A DNA stretch of 64,000 bases from Mycolicibacterium setense (GTDB taxonomy: Bacteria; Actinomycetota; Actinomycetes; Mycobacteriales; Mycobacteriaceae). The translations under genes and the position numbers were made by a program. Below, piece by piece: positions 1 through 9,123 of this stretch (position 1 is the stretch's first letter; every line of letters begins with the position of its first letter). The stretch spans positions 558,001 through 622,000 of the forward strand of contig NZ_JTJW01000005.1 of NCBI RefSeq assembly GCF_000805385.1, given 5' to 3'. Below the pieces are notes generated by a model. It made no database searches. It saw only the letters and a program-made list of their open reading frames with translations, and had not been told where the DNA came from.

Positions 1-1049
1 GACGGATCGGGGTCGACGAGGGTTCCGACTTTGGTTCCCGGTGGGGTGGCGAACCCGTAGTCGAGCAGGTGCGCCGCCTGCTCCCACGGAGCGATCGGCA
101 CTCGCGTGCCCTTCATCAGGATGGCGACCAGGCGCCGGCCGTCGCGGTTGGCGGCACCGACGAAGGTCTGGCCCGCGTCATCGGTGTATCCGGTCTTGCC
201 GCCCATCGCGCCCGGATAGTTGTAGAGCAGCTTGTTGTCGTTCTCCACCGGATAGGACGGATTGCCGTCGCGCCCGGGGAAGTCGTAGGTCTGGGTGGCC
301 ACGATGTCGGCGAATGCCGGGTTCTGCCAGGCGTATCGGTAGAACAGCCCGATGTCGTACGCCGAAGTGCTCATACCGGGGCCGTCCAGGCCCGATGGGG
401 TGGCGGCGCGGGTGTCGCGGCCGCCGAGCTTGCCCGCCAAGATGTTCAGCTTCTGCAGTGCGGGGTCCATCCCGCCCAGCTGGACCGCGAGTGCGTGCGC
501 GGCGTCGTTGCCGGAGTGCATCAGCAGACCGTGCAGCAGGTCGTTGATCGTGTAGCGGCCACCGGGGCCGACTCCGACGCGCGTGCCCTCGGAGTTGGCG
601 TCGTCCTGGGTGCCCGCGACCAACTTGTTGAGGTTCAGTTCGTTGAGTGCGGCGGTGGCCACGAGCACCTTGATGATGCTGGCAGGGCGGTGGCGCCCGT
701 GCGGGTCCTTGGCGGCGATGATGTCACCGGTGTCCAGGTCGGCGACCAACCAGGCCTCGGCCGAGACATCATTGGGCAGCGGCGGGGTATTCGCCGCGGT
801 GATCACGCCGCAACCCGAAAGCGCCTCACCACCAATCGTCTTGGTGGGCACAGGTAGCGGGCCGGGGGCGACCTCGCCGGGCTTGGGTGCTTCGGAGGCG
901 TCGACGGCCGGCGGGGTTGTCACCTTGTAGGGGCACTCGGGTGCCGGGTCGGCATTGGCCACACCGGCCGTCATCAGGGGTGCCGTCACCATCGCCAGTG
1001 CCGCGAACGCTGACACGGCGCGCTGGGTAGTCCTCCGCAAGGTCGCCAT
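1..1049 (-). CDS. dacB1: D-alanyl-D-alanine carboxypeptidase (penicillin-binding protein), C-terminus outside the window
   Basis: This is a serine peptidase of the S11/DacA family, which trims the terminal D-Ala from peptidoglycan stem pentapeptides outside the membrane. It reads from an ATG at 1049 down to the window edge with no stop, so 349 N-terminal residues are visible and the end is missing. An N-terminal signal peptide ends near residues 32-34 (VANADP). All three penicillin-binding motifs are present: SIIK (Ser124, Lys127), SGN (179-181) and KTG (285-287). A TAACCT -10-like hexamer lies 9 nt before the ATG, giving an almost leaderless transcript. The mature N-terminus has a Pro/Ala-rich stretch with a few cysteines before the catalytic domain. 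The family assignment is secure; the symbol follows mycobacterial Rv3330 by motif and neighbourhood. Confidence 0.93.
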   Translation of the reverse strand, partial: MATLRRTTQRAVSAFAALAMVTAPLMTAGVANADPAPECPYKVTTPPAVDASEAPKPGEVAPGPLPVPTKTIGGEALSGCGVITAANTPPLPNDVSAEAWLVADLDTGDIIAAKDPHGRHRPASIIKVLVATAALNELNLNKLVAGTQDDANSEGTRVGVGPGGRYTINDLLHGLLMHSGNDAAHALAVQLGGMDPALQKLNILAGKLGGRDTRAATPSGLDGPGMSTSAYDIGLFYRYAWQNPAFADIVATQTYDFPGRDGNPSYPVENDNKLLYNYPGAMGGKTGYTDDAGQTFVGAANRDGRRLVAILMKGTRVPIAPWEQAAHLLDYGFATPPGTKVGTLVDPDP

Positions 1050-1196
1050 CGTGTCCGAAGGTTAGGCGATTGTCGCCCGATTTCCGGTTTGCCACGCTGT
1101 GACGTGTGTGGTTTGTGTGACAAATGGGAATCCTCCGATTCGCCCTGGTGAGACAGCGGTGACGATTGAGCGGCGCCAGAACGTGGCTTGAGAAGA

Positions 1197-1230
1197 CATT
1201 CGGGCCCCACCGGAGGATGGGGCCCGAATG
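1197..1230. terminator. Intergenic hairpin, 13-bp perfect stem
   Basis: A perfect inverted repeat (arms 1197-1209 and 1218-1230, 8-nt loop) lies in the 299-nt gap between dacB1 and the next gene, which is also on the minus strand. It sits about 120 nt past the stop codon of that gene, so it is best read as its transcription terminator. A short pyrimidine-rich run rather than a clean T-tract follows on the minus strand. The rest of the gap holds only the dacB1 promoter region. Confidence 0.55.
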
Positions 1231-1348
1231 CTTGCCGGTTACCCGGCGTCCCCCGACCCAGTGGTGGTTCGCCACCGCTTGAGTTGCTCGCGGATTAGAC
1301 CTAGGTGACGCCGTTCAATCGAATGGGGTTACCGATGCCCCGAGCACC

Positions 1349-2707
1349 TCAGTCCTCGCTGCCGGTGTTGTCTTTCTTGTCGGACGAGGTGGCACCGCCG
1401 TTGGCGGCCTTGGCCTTCTTGGCGGAGCGCGTGCCGGTGTTGTTAGCCCCTTCCTTCTTGCGGACCTTCGAGAAGCTGTCGGTGAACTTCTTGACGGACT
1501 TCTCAATGCCGTTGGTCAGCTTCTTGACCCCGTCGCCGGCCTGATCGGCGGCATCGTGCAGGGATGCCCTGACGCGCTTGGCTGGAAGGGATACTGCCGT
1601 GTCGGACTTGGTCGCGGTATCCGCCGGAACATCCTTGGCTGCAGGTGAACTGGCGCTGACCAAGGCCGTGGCGTCGTGCTCGGTCTGAATGCCTGGCTCA
1701 GGTGAATTGTCGAGTGGAGAATCCAACGTAGCCGGTGCTGGATCTGACGCCGGCGCGGTCTCGAGAGTGGTCACTGGACTGTTCGTGGTGGGAAGCTCGC
1801 GTGCAGGTGCTGCCGCGATGGCCATAGAATCGGTTGCTGTCGTCGCGGGAGGGGTGATCGCTGCCGCGATCGCCCGGGGGATATGGACAAGCAACGCACT
1901 GCCGAGGCTCCAGGAAGTCTTCGTGACAGAGTCGAGGCTGAGAAGTCCGGCCGTTCGGATAACGGAACCATTGGGCCGCACCACTGCCTGGCCGTTAAGT
2001 AGGCAGTCGGTGAAGAACGCGGGGGCATTGACGATTGTGCTGAGCGCTGTCACGGGGTCGCCGGCTTCTGTGGCGTCGACAAGTGCCTGCCCGAACGTTG
2101 CGGCGGCCCCAACCATCGTGTTTGCGAGGTTGAGCAAACCAAAAGCCGGCTTCCCGATGATGCCGGTGTCAGCCCCCTGTGCTGCCATCGTCTCGAGCAT
2201 ATTCGCAACGTTCTGCGCGATTTCATAAGGAAGGCTCAGGAGTGGAAGCATCCCAACTGCGGCTATTCCTAAGTCGGTGACCGCAAACTTGATCACTTGC
2301 GCCGCGGCCAGCAGATCGCCCTGGGCGAGTGCGTTCAAAGCTTCCGGGAGTCGCCGCCCAATACTCTCCTCGGCCCATTGGTAAAGACCATCGGCGGCGG
2401 ACGACAGTGCCGTGCCGATCGCGTTCGCGTATCGTGCCTGGTTTTCGATTACCTGGTTCAAGACAGGGAATGGGTTTTCCGACGCGACATCGACAAGCTT
2501 GGCTACATTGCCTTGCGTTGTCGCGAACACGTTGCCCCAGTATGTGATCGGGTCGACGAAGGAAGCGGACGCCGAGAGTGTGACCGGCGCGGTGTACATA
2601 TGGGTAGACGTCGTCGCGGGTGGTGGCGCAAGCGGTGACACGGCGATGACGCCAGCCCCCACGAGTGCTACACCGGCCGTCGTGAATGGCCGTAACGCCA
2701 ATTGCAT
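1349..2707 (-). CDS. Exported mycobacterial protein of unknown function with lysine-rich tail
   Basis: I do not recognise a characterised family. The 452-residue product starts with a signal-like segment (hydrophobic residues about 10-27, then a Pro/Thr stretch). A helical, Ala-rich region with hydrophobic segments fills residues about 50-290. A Pro/Ser/Thr-rich linker covers about 290-370, and a strongly basic Lys/Ser/Asn tail covers about 385-452. This architecture (exported core, disordered basic tail) fits a cell-envelope protein with an anionic wall partner, but that is inference. The ATG at 2707 is preceded by a purine-rich GGAAGG. The gene and its upstream region look less GC-biased than the neighbours, so it may be a lineage-specific or transferred gene. 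The hairpin at 1197-1230 probably ends its transcript. Confidence 0.7.
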   Translation of the reverse strand: MQLALRPFTTAGVALVGAGVIAVSPLAPPPATTSTHMYTAPVTLSASASFVDPITYWGNVFATTQGNVAKLVDVASENPFPVLNQVIENQARYANAIGTALSSAADGLYQWAEESIGRRLPEALNALAQGDLLAAAQVIKFAVTDLGIAAVGMLPLLSLPYEIAQNVANMLETMAAQGADTGIIGKPAFGLLNLANTMVGAAATFGQALVDATEAGDPVTALSTIVNAPAFFTDCLLNGQAVVRPNGSVIRTAGLLSLDSVTKTSWSLGSALLVHIPRAIAAAITPPATTATDSMAIAAAPARELPTTNSPVTTLETAPASDPAPATLDSPLDNSPEPGIQTEHDATALVSASSPAAKDVPADTATKSDTAVSLPAKRVRASLHDAADQAGDGVKKLTNGIEKSVKKFTDSFSKVRKKEGANNTGTRSAKKAKAANGGATSSDKKDNTGSED

Positions 2708-2769
2708 CGATGGATCCTTCCTGGAAGGGGATTTAACGACCAGAAAAGTAGCGGAACGAGAGGCTCTAG

Positions 2770-2806
2770 GTCGCGATGTCGGAGAAATTTCAATTCAAAT
2801 CGCGAC
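2770..2806. repeat. Intergenic inverted repeat upstream of the exported-protein gene
   Basis: GTCGCGAT (2770-2777) and ATCGCGAC (2799-2806) form 8-bp arms separated by 21 nt in the comparatively AT-rich gap 2708-2964. It lies about 65 nt upstream of the start at 2707 and could be an operator or leader hairpin. The rest of this gap shows no gene; the AraC-family gene ends at its far side. Confidence 0.3.
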
Positions 2807-2964
2807 GCACGTCTGTGTGCTCATATGCCTTCTGAACTGGAGATATTGTCCTGCTAGCGCCGCTTCAGCAACGCGCACAGACTTTCAAGATTCAAATATG
2901 GCGCGACGGGAGCCTTGCTATAAGCCAGAACTGCAACCCGTTCCAGTCCGGGATTCGTGCTAGA

Positions 2965-3903
2965 TCAACGCGAGCCGCGCATCCGGGTCTGCGACGGCAG
3001 TTCACCGAACAGACTGCGGTATCGGGACGACATGCGACCGAGCTCGCTGATTCCCCACCGGTTGGATACGTCGGCGATCGTGGACCCTGGATCGCTGCCG
3101 GCGAGCAGGTCCGCCCGGATGCGATGCAGGCGCATCCGCGCGATGTAGGACTGCGGTGACTCGCCGAGTGTCTCGTGGAACGATCGGGCGAGGGTGCGGC
3201 GGGAGATCCCGGCGAGCCGTGCGAGGCCTTCGATGTCGAGACGTTTGTCGAGGTTCCGGTCGATGTATGCCCGGGTCACCTCGACGATTCTCTGACGTTG
3301 CCGCAGCGTGAAAGCGGGCAGCGGCGCCGGCTGCCGGGCGAAGTGACCGATGAATGCCGCGACGATGTCGGCCAGTGCCGCTGAGCCTAGCTGCGCGTGG
3401 TCGCCACCCCGGTGCACCCGAGCCAGGTGCGCCGAGATGGCGGCGAGATGTGCCTGCGCCAGAGGTTGGGGATGGATACCGGTGCGCCGGAAAGCGTTGG
3501 GGGAGAGGCTGAGTCCATGGCGTTCGGCTTCGCTTTCAAGGGTTTCCTCGCGCAGGGTGACGACGGCGTAGAGCGAGTCGACGTCGTGAAAGGCCTCGTG
3601 CTCATCGCCAGGGCGAAACATCGTGACGATGCCCGAGTCGATTTCCCGCAACAGCAGCCGGTTCCTGGGTGGAATCCGCAGGCCGACGGCGATGGAGACG
3701 CCATCGGCAGACAACGGGCCACGGATCTGTACCCGGCTGTCGAAGCGGCCGGAACTGAACGCGATTCCGCCGTCGGCGGCATGAATCAGACTGCCGCGCG
3801 GCGGTTCACGCGACATCTGGAACGCGCTCAGCCCGGCATCGTTGACCGCATTGCGCAGGTCCTCGAGTTGGGTGATCCGGGTCCGGACCAACGGCACGTC
3901 CAT
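2965..3903 (-). CDS. AraC-family transcriptional regulator
   Basis: A 312-residue regulator with an N-terminal cupin-like sensor region (about 1-190) and a C-terminal AraC double helix-turn-helix (about 215-310). The first helix-turn-helix reads LDIEGLARLAGISRRTLARS and the second has the usual Ser-x-Arg-Tyr-Arg-x-x-Phe ending. I chose the ATG at 3903 rather than the longer frame from 4050 because the extra 49 residues look non-coding and a TACACT -10-like hexamer sits 8 nt before this ATG. It is divergent from a MarR-family gene with about 125 nt between starts. Its N-terminal half resembles AraC-binding-like (ligand-sensing) proteins; the ligand is unknown. Confidence 0.85.
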   Translation of the reverse strand: MDVPLVRTRITQLEDLRNAVNDAGLSAFQMSREPPRGSLIHAADGGIAFSSGRFDSRVQIRGPLSADGVSIAVGLRIPPRNRLLLREIDSGIVTMFRPGDEHEAFHDVDSLYAVVTLREETLESEAERHGLSLSPNAFRRTGIHPQPLAQAHLAAISAHLARVHRGGDHAQLGSAALADIVAAFIGHFARQPAPLPAFTLRQRQRIVEVTRAYIDRNLDKRLDIEGLARLAGISRRTLARSFHETLGESPQSYIARMRLHRIRADLLAGSDPGSTIADVSNRWGISELGRMSSRYRSLFGELPSQTRMRGSR

Positions 3904-4028
3904 GGATCGGCAGTGTAGGACGCAACCGGGCTGTCCCATTCTGCATAGACCGATATTTCTTGCTGGGCTGTGATCTTCCCAGCGGTCGCCGGGGCGGCGG
4001 CCCCGCGGCGAAGGAGCAGTTCGAGTCG

Positions 4029-4526
4029 ATGCTGGCAGTTGAATCCCCAAACTCCCGAGGAGTACCGAATGCCAGTGATGAAGAATGGCGGCACTGGGGC
4101 AACTTCGGTCAGTCCGCTGAGTTGCTCTACCGGGAGATCAACGCCGCTCTCGTCGCCAGACACAGTCTCGCGGTTCCCGACGTGCATCTACTCAATCTCC
4201 TCAATGAGAACGCGCGCCGACGTGTGCGGATGGGCACTCTGGCCGATGCGCTGGTTCTCGCGCCGAGCCGGCTGACGTGGCAGGTCCGTCGGCTGGAGGA
4301 GCAAGGTCTGGTCCGCAGATTCCGCAGCCGCGAAGACGGGCGAGGCGTCGTCGTGGGGATTACCCGGCACGGTCAGGAGCGCCTGCGGCCGGCGTTGCGC
4401 ACCTACGCCATGCTGGTGCGACAGTTCTACCTCGCACCGCTGAATCGGGACCAGATGACCGCATTGGGAGACAGCGCCCGACGTGTCAGCCATGCCTTGA
4501 AGAAGGGCGGCGCCGCAACGCACTAA
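4029..4526 (+). CDS. MarR-family transcriptional regulator
   Basis: A 165-residue winged-helix protein. The recognition region LADALVLAPSRLTWQVRRLE and the wing RRFRSREDGRGVVVGITRHG are typical MarR features. The ATG at 4029 is preferred over a start at 3960 because the upstream residues are low-quality coding sequence and AAGGAG lies 12 nt upstream, a slightly long spacing. A GC-rich hairpin (3990-4005) lies just upstream in the leader. The gene ends convergently with the SMP-30-type gene: the two stop codons share four bases (CTAA at 4523-4526). The ligand is unknown; it could regulate itself or the divergent AraC gene. Confidence 0.82.
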   Translation: MLAVESPNSRGVPNASDEEWRHWGNFGQSAELLYREINAALVARHSLAVPDVHLLNLLNENARRRVRMGTLADALVLAPSRLTWQVRRLEEQGLVRRFRSREDGRGVVVGITRHGQERLRPALRTYAMLVRQFYLAPLNRDQMTALGDSARRVSHALKKGGAATH

Positions 4527-5521
4527 GTCAGGGCGGCGAGTTCGGTGTGGGCGAGTGCCGGGAAGGCGATCGTCGACATCCACAGCTTGCCCGCGGATTC
4601 GACCAACCCGGTGACGGTGCCGAAGTCGGGACGTGTCATCTGCACGCCCGCGACCACGTCCCCGGAGTCGGCGTCGAACGCCAGGACCCATACCTGCGGC
4701 CGGATCTGGGGTTGGAGCCGGTCGGGCAAATGCCACAGGACTTTTCGGATCACCGGCGCCCGGGGTGCGAGCCATTCGGCCGCGGCGTTCGGCGGGGATA
4801 CCATCGCGACCCAGATCCGGCCGTCGGAACCGGTGGAGATGTTGTCCGGGTACCCCGGCAGGTGGACCGCCAGCGGCGTCACGGTGCCGGCCTGCGGCCC
4901 GCTCAGCCAGTACTTCGACAGCCGCCGGCCCTGGGTCTCGGCGAACACCAACGCTGATTCGTCAGCGGTGACGGTCACGCCGTTGGCGAAATACAGGCCG
5001 TCTCGCAGCGTGGTGACGGACCCATCGACACCCAGCCGGAACAGTCCGCCCCGCCCGCGGGCTTCCATGATGGCTCCGGAGAAATGCTCGAACTGGAAGT
5101 GGCTGGTCGACTCGGTGAAATAGATTGTGCCGTCTGATGTTTCGGTGACATTCGAGCAGAACTTCAGCTTCCTGCCATTCACCGACTCGACCAGCGTCGT
5201 TATCGTGCCGGTGGCCGGGTCCAGTGCCAGCAGCCCGCGGAGGCTGTCGCAGATCAGGACCCTTCCGTCGCGAGCGACGTGCATGCCGAGCGGGCGTCCA
5301 CCCGTATCGGCGACGACCGTGGCGGCGCCGTCGGGGGAGACGCGCACGATTCGCCCGTCCACCAGTCCGGTCCACAGCTGTCCGGCCGCGTCTGCGACGA
5401 CGTCCTCGGGTCCATCCCCGGGCATCGGAACGATGGTCAGCTCGGCCGGCCCGAAGTCGGGCAGCGGGTCGATGGGAGGTGGCGTCCAACGGACCGGATC
5501 GATGGGTGGCTTGCGTGGCAT
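4523..5521 (-). CDS. SMP-30/gluconolactonase/strictosidine-synthase-like beta-propeller protein
   Basis: A 332-residue six-bladed beta-propeller of the SMP-30/strictosidine-synthase superfamily. Repeated blade signatures are visible: GPEDVVADAAGQLWTGLVDG near the start, GRPLGMHVARDGRVLICDS in the middle, then FANGVTVTADESALVFAET and LPGYPDNISTGSDGRIWVAM. The Asn and Asp residues in the last two signatures are the usual metal ligands. Family members hydrolyse lactones or organophosphate esters, or act as membrane-associated esterases; the substrate here is not predictable. The ATG at 5521 is favoured over 5560 because GAGAAT, a -10-like hexamer, lies 6 nt upstream. It stands alone between a MarR gene and the aminotransferase. 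Confidence 0.8.
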   Translation of the reverse strand: MPRKPPIDPVRWTPPPIDPLPDFGPAELTIVPMPGDGPEDVVADAAGQLWTGLVDGRIVRVSPDGAATVVADTGGRPLGMHVARDGRVLICDSLRGLLALDPATGTITTLVESVNGRKLKFCSNVTETSDGTIYFTESTSHFQFEHFSGAIMEARGRGGLFRLGVDGSVTTLRDGLYFANGVTVTADESALVFAETQGRRLSKYWLSGPQAGTVTPLAVHLPGYPDNISTGSDGRIWVAMVSPPNAAAEWLAPRAPVIRKVLWHLPDRLQPQIRPQVWVLAFDADSGDVVAGVQMTRPDFGTVTGLVESAGKLWMSTIAFPALAHTELAALT

Positions 5522-5611
5522 CCGGTCATTCTCGTACCGAGGCTGCGGTGAGACCGCCATTTCGCGACGAAGCGCGATCTCACCGCAGGCTCGAGCGAAT
5601 TCAGGCGAGAG

Positions 5612-6982
5612 TTAGAGCAGCTTTCCGGCTTCGGAGAGCACGCCGTGCAGGACCTCGTAGATCGCGTCGAACTCGGCCTGCCCGCTGATCAGCGGCGGGG
5701 CCAGCTGGATCACTGGGTCGCCACGGTCGTCGGCGCGGCAGTACAAGCCGGCTTCCCACAGGGCGGGGGTCAGGAACCCGCGCAGCAGCCGCTCGGACTC
5801 TTCGTCGTTGAACGTCTCCTTGGTGGCCTTGTCCTTGACCAGCTCGATTCCGTAGAAGAAGCCCTCACCGCGGACATCGCCGACGATCGGCAGGTCGTAC
5901 AGCTTCTCCAAGGTGGCCCGGAACGCCCGAGCGGCTTCCTTGACGTGGGCGTTGATGCCCTCGCGCTCGAAGATGTCGAGGTTGGCCATCGCCACCGCGG
6001 CCGAAACCGGGTGTCCGCCAAAGGTGTAGCCGTGCCCGAACACCGTCTTGCCGTCGTTGAACGGCTCGAACAGCCGGTCGCTGGCCACCATCGCGCCCAG
6101 CGGTGAGTAGCCCGACGTCAGGCCCTTGGCGCTGGTGATGATGTCCGGCACGTAGCCGAAATCGTCGCAGGCGAACATCGAACCGATGCGGCCGTACGCG
6201 CATATCACCTCGTCGGACACCAGAAGTACGTCGTACTCGTCGCAGATCTCGCGGACTCGTTCGAAGTATCCGGGCGGCGGCGGGAAGCAGCCGCCGGCGT
6301 TCTGCACGGGCTCGAGGAACACGGCGGCCACGGTGTCGGGACCCTCGAACTCGATGGCCTCGGCGATACGGTCGGCGCAGTAGCGGCCGAAAACCTTTTC
6401 GTCGTGCGCGTATTCGGCAGGCGCCCGGTAGAAGTTGGTGTTCGGTGCCCGGAAGCCGCCGGGGGTCAGCGGCTCGAACGGAGCCTTGAACGCCGGGATT
6501 CCGGTGATCGCCAACGCGCCCTGCGGCGTGCCGTGGTAGGCGATGGCACGCGAAACCACCTTGTGCTTACCGGGTTTTCCGGTCAGCTTGAAATACTGCT
6601 TGGCCAGTTTCCATGCGCTCTCGACGGCCTCGCCGCCGCCGGTGGTGAAGAAGACCCGGTTCAGGTCACCCGGTGCGTAGTTGGCGACGCGCTCGGCCAG
6701 TTCGATGGCCGGCGGGGTGGCGTAGGACCACAGCGGGAAGAAGGACAGCTTCTCGGCCTGCTTGGCCGCGGCCTCGGCCAGTTCCTTGCGGCCGTGGCCG
6801 ACCTGGACGACAAAGAGGCCGGACAGGCCGTCGATGTAGCTCTTGCCCTTGTCGTCGAAGATGTGGACGCCCTCGCCGCGGGTGATGATCGGCGGGGTGA
6901 TGCCCTCCCCGTGGCGGGCGAAGTGCCCCCACAGGTGGCGGTTGGCTTTGGCTCCTAGATCGGACTTTTCGGTGACGCTCAT
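5612..6982 (-). CDS. Class III (omega) aminotransferase, putative polyamine/putrescine aminotransferase
   Basis: A PLP-dependent fold-type I aminotransferase of 456 residues, full length for class III. The PLP-binding Lys is in SAKGLTSGYSPLGAM (Lys286), the Asp-Glu pair is in LLVSDEVICAYGR, and the phosphate-binding GGGEAVESAWK is near residue 115. It is close to the Rv3329 type, often annotated aspartate or omega-aminotransferase. The ATG at 6982 overlaps the stop codon of the upstream Lrp gene (ATGA), indicating translational coupling and favouring it over 6994. In this context it may transfer the amino group of putrescine or gamma-aminobutyrate, like SpuC or PuuE; a lysine or beta-alanine aminotransferase is the main alternative. 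Confidence 0.9.
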   Translation of the reverse strand: MSVTEKSDLGAKANRHLWGHFARHGEGITPPIITRGEGVHIFDDKGKSYIDGLSGLFVVQVGHGRKELAEAAAKQAEKLSFFPLWSYATPPAIELAERVANYAPGDLNRVFFTTGGGEAVESAWKLAKQYFKLTGKPGKHKVVSRAIAYHGTPQGALAITGIPAFKAPFEPLTPGGFRAPNTNFYRAPAEYAHDEKVFGRYCADRIAEAIEFEGPDTVAAVFLEPVQNAGGCFPPPPGYFERVREICDEYDVLLVSDEVICAYGRIGSMFACDDFGYVPDIITSAKGLTSGYSPLGAMVASDRLFEPFNDGKTVFGHGYTFGGHPVSAAVAMANLDIFEREGINAHVKEAARAFRATLEKLYDLPIVGDVRGEGFFYGIELVKDKATKETFNDEESERLLRGFLTPALWEAGLYCRADDRGDPVIQLAPPLISGQAEFDAIYEVLHGVLSEAGKLL

Positions 6983-7491
6983 CGAGTTCCCCAATTGTAT
7001 TGCTGTTTGACGAGTTTCAGGTAGACGAGGGTTTCGGTGGTTATCACTCCCGGCAATGAGCGGATCTGGGTGTTGAGAAGTTCCAGCAAGCTGTCGTCGT
7101 CCTCGCAGACCACTTCGCAGATGGCGTCGAAGGACCCGGCCGTCAGTACGACGTAGTCCACGGCCTCGATGGCGGACAGTTTCTCCGCCAACTTCAGGGT
7201 GTCGCCGGTGCAGCGGATGCCGATCATCGCCTGCCGGGCGAACCCGAGTTGCAGCGGATCGGTCACCGCGACGATCTGCATGACGCCCGCGTCGACCATG
7301 CGCTGCACGCGCTGGCGTACCGCGGCCTCGGACAGGCCGACGGCCTTACCGATTCCGGCATACGAACGGCGGCCGTCGGCTTGCAGTTTCTCGATGATCG
7401 CCTTCGACAGGTCGTCGAGTTGAAAGGCGGTGCGAGAATTGTTCACACGCAGCGAGACGGCCTGAAGGTCGGGACCATCAGGGTCGGTCAT
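6979..7491 (-). CDS. Lrp/AsnC-family transcriptional regulator
   Basis: A 170-residue Lrp/AsnC protein with an N-terminal helix-turn-helix (about 20-65: GRRSYAGIGKAVGLSEAAVR) and a C-terminal RAM ligand-binding beta-alpha-beta domain. It sits between the aminotransferase, with which it overlaps by ATGA, and a divergent aldehyde dehydrogenase, so it probably senses an amine or amino acid and controls both transcripts. A CACAAT hexamer (7498-7503 on the complement) is 6 nt before the ATG, so the transcript is likely leaderless; this also argues against the ATG at 7506. The arrangement resembles lat-lrpA-pcd of M. tuberculosis. Confidence 0.9.
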   Translation of the reverse strand: MTDPDGPDLQAVSLRVNNSRTAFQLDDLSKAIIEKLQADGRRSYAGIGKAVGLSEAAVRQRVQRMVDAGVMQIVAVTDPLQLGFARQAMIGIRCTGDTLKLAEKLSAIEAVDYVVLTAGSFDAICEVVCEDDDSLLELLNTQIRSLPGVITTETLVYLKLVKQQYNWGTR

Positions 7492-7614
7492 GCACCGATT
7501 GTGCACGGAATCCGTCGTTTAGGGCAACCGAATCGATGAAATCCCTCGTTCAAACCGGGTCTCAGCGCGGGATTGCGTAGAGATCGGGTGACCCATCGGT
7601 TACCGTGGGGCTCC

Positions 7615-9102
7615 ATGAGTGTGGCAGTGAATGTGACGAGCAGCTGGATCAACGGTGCACCGGTGGCGACCACCGGGCCCACCCATCAGATCATCGACCC
7701 CGCGACCGGACGACCTGTCGCCGACTACGCCCTGGCCACTCCGGCCGACGTGGACAATGCCGTCGATGCTGCCCGCAAAGCGTTCCCCGCATGGTCGACC
7801 GCAACGCCGGCCGAGCGGTCGGCCGTACTGGCCAAGCTGGCCAAACTCGCCGACGAGCATGCCGATCAGCTGATCGCCGAGGAGGTGAGCCAGACCGGCA
7901 AGCCGGTACGGCTGGCGACCGAATTCGATGTGCCCGGCAGTGTCGACAACATCGACTTCTTCGCGGGTGCGGCCCGCCACCTGGAGGGCAAGGCGACGGC
8001 CGAGTACTCCGGGGACCACACCTCAAGCATCCGGCGTGAAGCCGTCGGCGTGGTCGCCACCATCACGCCGTGGAACTACCCCCTGCAGATGGCGGTGTGG
8101 AAGGCAATCCCGGCGTTGGCCGCCGGCTGTTCCGTCGTCATCAAGCCCGCCGAGATCACCCCGCTGACCACCCTGACATTGGCCCGGCTGGCCACCGAAG
8201 CAGGCCTACCCGACGGCGTGTTCAACGTCGTCACCGGCGGTGGCGCCGATGTCGGTTCTGCCCTGGCAGGGCACCGCGACGTCGATGTCGTCACCTTCAC
8301 CGGATCCACCCCGGTCGGCCGCAAGGTGATGGCCGCGGCCGCGGTTCACGGCCACCGCACCCAGCTCGAGCTGGGTGGTAAGGCGCCGTTCGTGGTGTTC
8401 GACGACGCTGACCTGGACGCCGCCATCCAGGGCGCGGTGGCCGGCGCCCTGATCAACACCGGCCAGGACTGCACCGCGGCCACCAGGGCGATCGTCGCCC
8501 GGGACCTGTACGACGACTTCGTGGCCGGCGTGGCCGAGGTGATGAGCAAGATCGTCGTCGGCGACCCGCACGATCCCGACACCGACCTCGGTCCGCTGAT
8601 CTCGTTCGCGCACCGCGACAAGGTGGCGGCCATGGTGGCCCGCGCGCCCGGACAAGGCGGCCGCATCGTCACCGGCGGCGTCGCGCCCGATCTTCCCGGA
8701 GCGTTCTACCGGCCCACCCTGATCGCCGATGTCGCCGAAACCTCCGAGGTGTACCGCGACGAGATCTTCGGTCCGGTGCTGACAGTGCGGGCGTTCACCG
8801 ACGACGACGACGCGATCCGGCAGGCCAACGACACCGACTACGGCCTGGCCGCCTCGGCCTGGACCCGCGACGTGTACCGCGCGCAGCGGGCCTCCCGCGA
8901 GATCCACGCCGGGTGTGTGTGGGTCAACGACCACATCCCGATCATCAGCGAGATGCCGCACGGCGGTGTCGGCGCCTCGGGCTTCGGCAAGGACATGAGC
9001 GATTACTCGTTCGAGGAATACCTCACCATCAAACATGTGATGAGCGATATCACCGGTGTGGCCGAAAAAGACTGGCACCGAACGATTTTCACCAAGCGCT
9101 GA
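7615..9102 (+). CDS. Aldehyde dehydrogenase, putative gamma-aminobutyraldehyde dehydrogenase
   Basis: An NAD(P)-dependent aldehyde dehydrogenase of 495 residues. All catalytic features are visible: Asn154 in PWNYP, Lys177 in KPAE, Glu252 in LELGGK and the nucleophile Cys286 in [11 protein letters not shown]. It resembles aminobutyraldehyde dehydrogenases of the PatD/PuuC type, which oxidise the aldehyde made from putrescine. The ATG at 7615 follows a TACCGT -10-like hexamer by 8 nt, so a leaderless start is likely; a longer frame from 7573 has no support. It is divergent from the Lrp gene and co-directional with the FAD oxidoreductase 21 nt downstream. Substrate is inferred from context; betaine-aldehyde or succinate-semialdehyde dehydrogenase are alternatives. 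Confidence 0.9.
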   Translation: MSVAVNVTSSWINGAPVATTGPTHQIIDPATGRPVADYALATPADVDNAVDAARKAFPAWSTATPAERSAVLAKLAKLADEHADQLIAEEVSQTGKPVRLATEFDVPGSVDNIDFFAGAARHLEGKATAEYSGDHTSSIRREAVGVVATITPWNYPLQMAVWKAIPALAAGCSVVIKPAEITPLTTLTLARLATEAGLPDGVFNVVTGGGADVGSALAGHRDVDVVTFTGSTPVGRKVMAAAAVHGHRTQLELGGKAPFVVFDDADLDAAIQGAVAGALINTGQDCTAATRAIVARDLYDDFVAGVAEVMSKIVVGDPHDPDTDLGPLISFAHRDKVAAMVARAPGQGGRIVTGGVAPDLPGAFYRPTLIADVAETSEVYRDEIFGPVLTVRAFTDDDDAIRQANDTDYGLAASAWTRDVYRAQRASREIHAGCVWVNDHIPIISEMPHGGVGASGFGKDMSDYSFEEYLTIKHVMSDITGVAEKDWHRTIFTKR

Positions 9103-9123
9103 GCTCGGCCCGGAGTTTCTACC

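Noticed and set aside
1090..1125. Second ECF41-type promoter upstream of dacB1
   Set aside because: TGTCACA and CGTC occur on the minus strand but with an 11-nt spacer instead of 16.
2932..2945. KstR operator in the gap before the exported-protein gene
   Set aside because: The motif fits, but it is 225 nt from the start, not next to any steroid gene, and about one chance hit per 64 kb is expected.
3990..4005. GC-rich hairpin as a transcription terminator before the MarR gene
   Set aside because: It lies in the leader just upstream of the start with no upstream plus-strand gene to terminate; likely simple GC-rich sequence.
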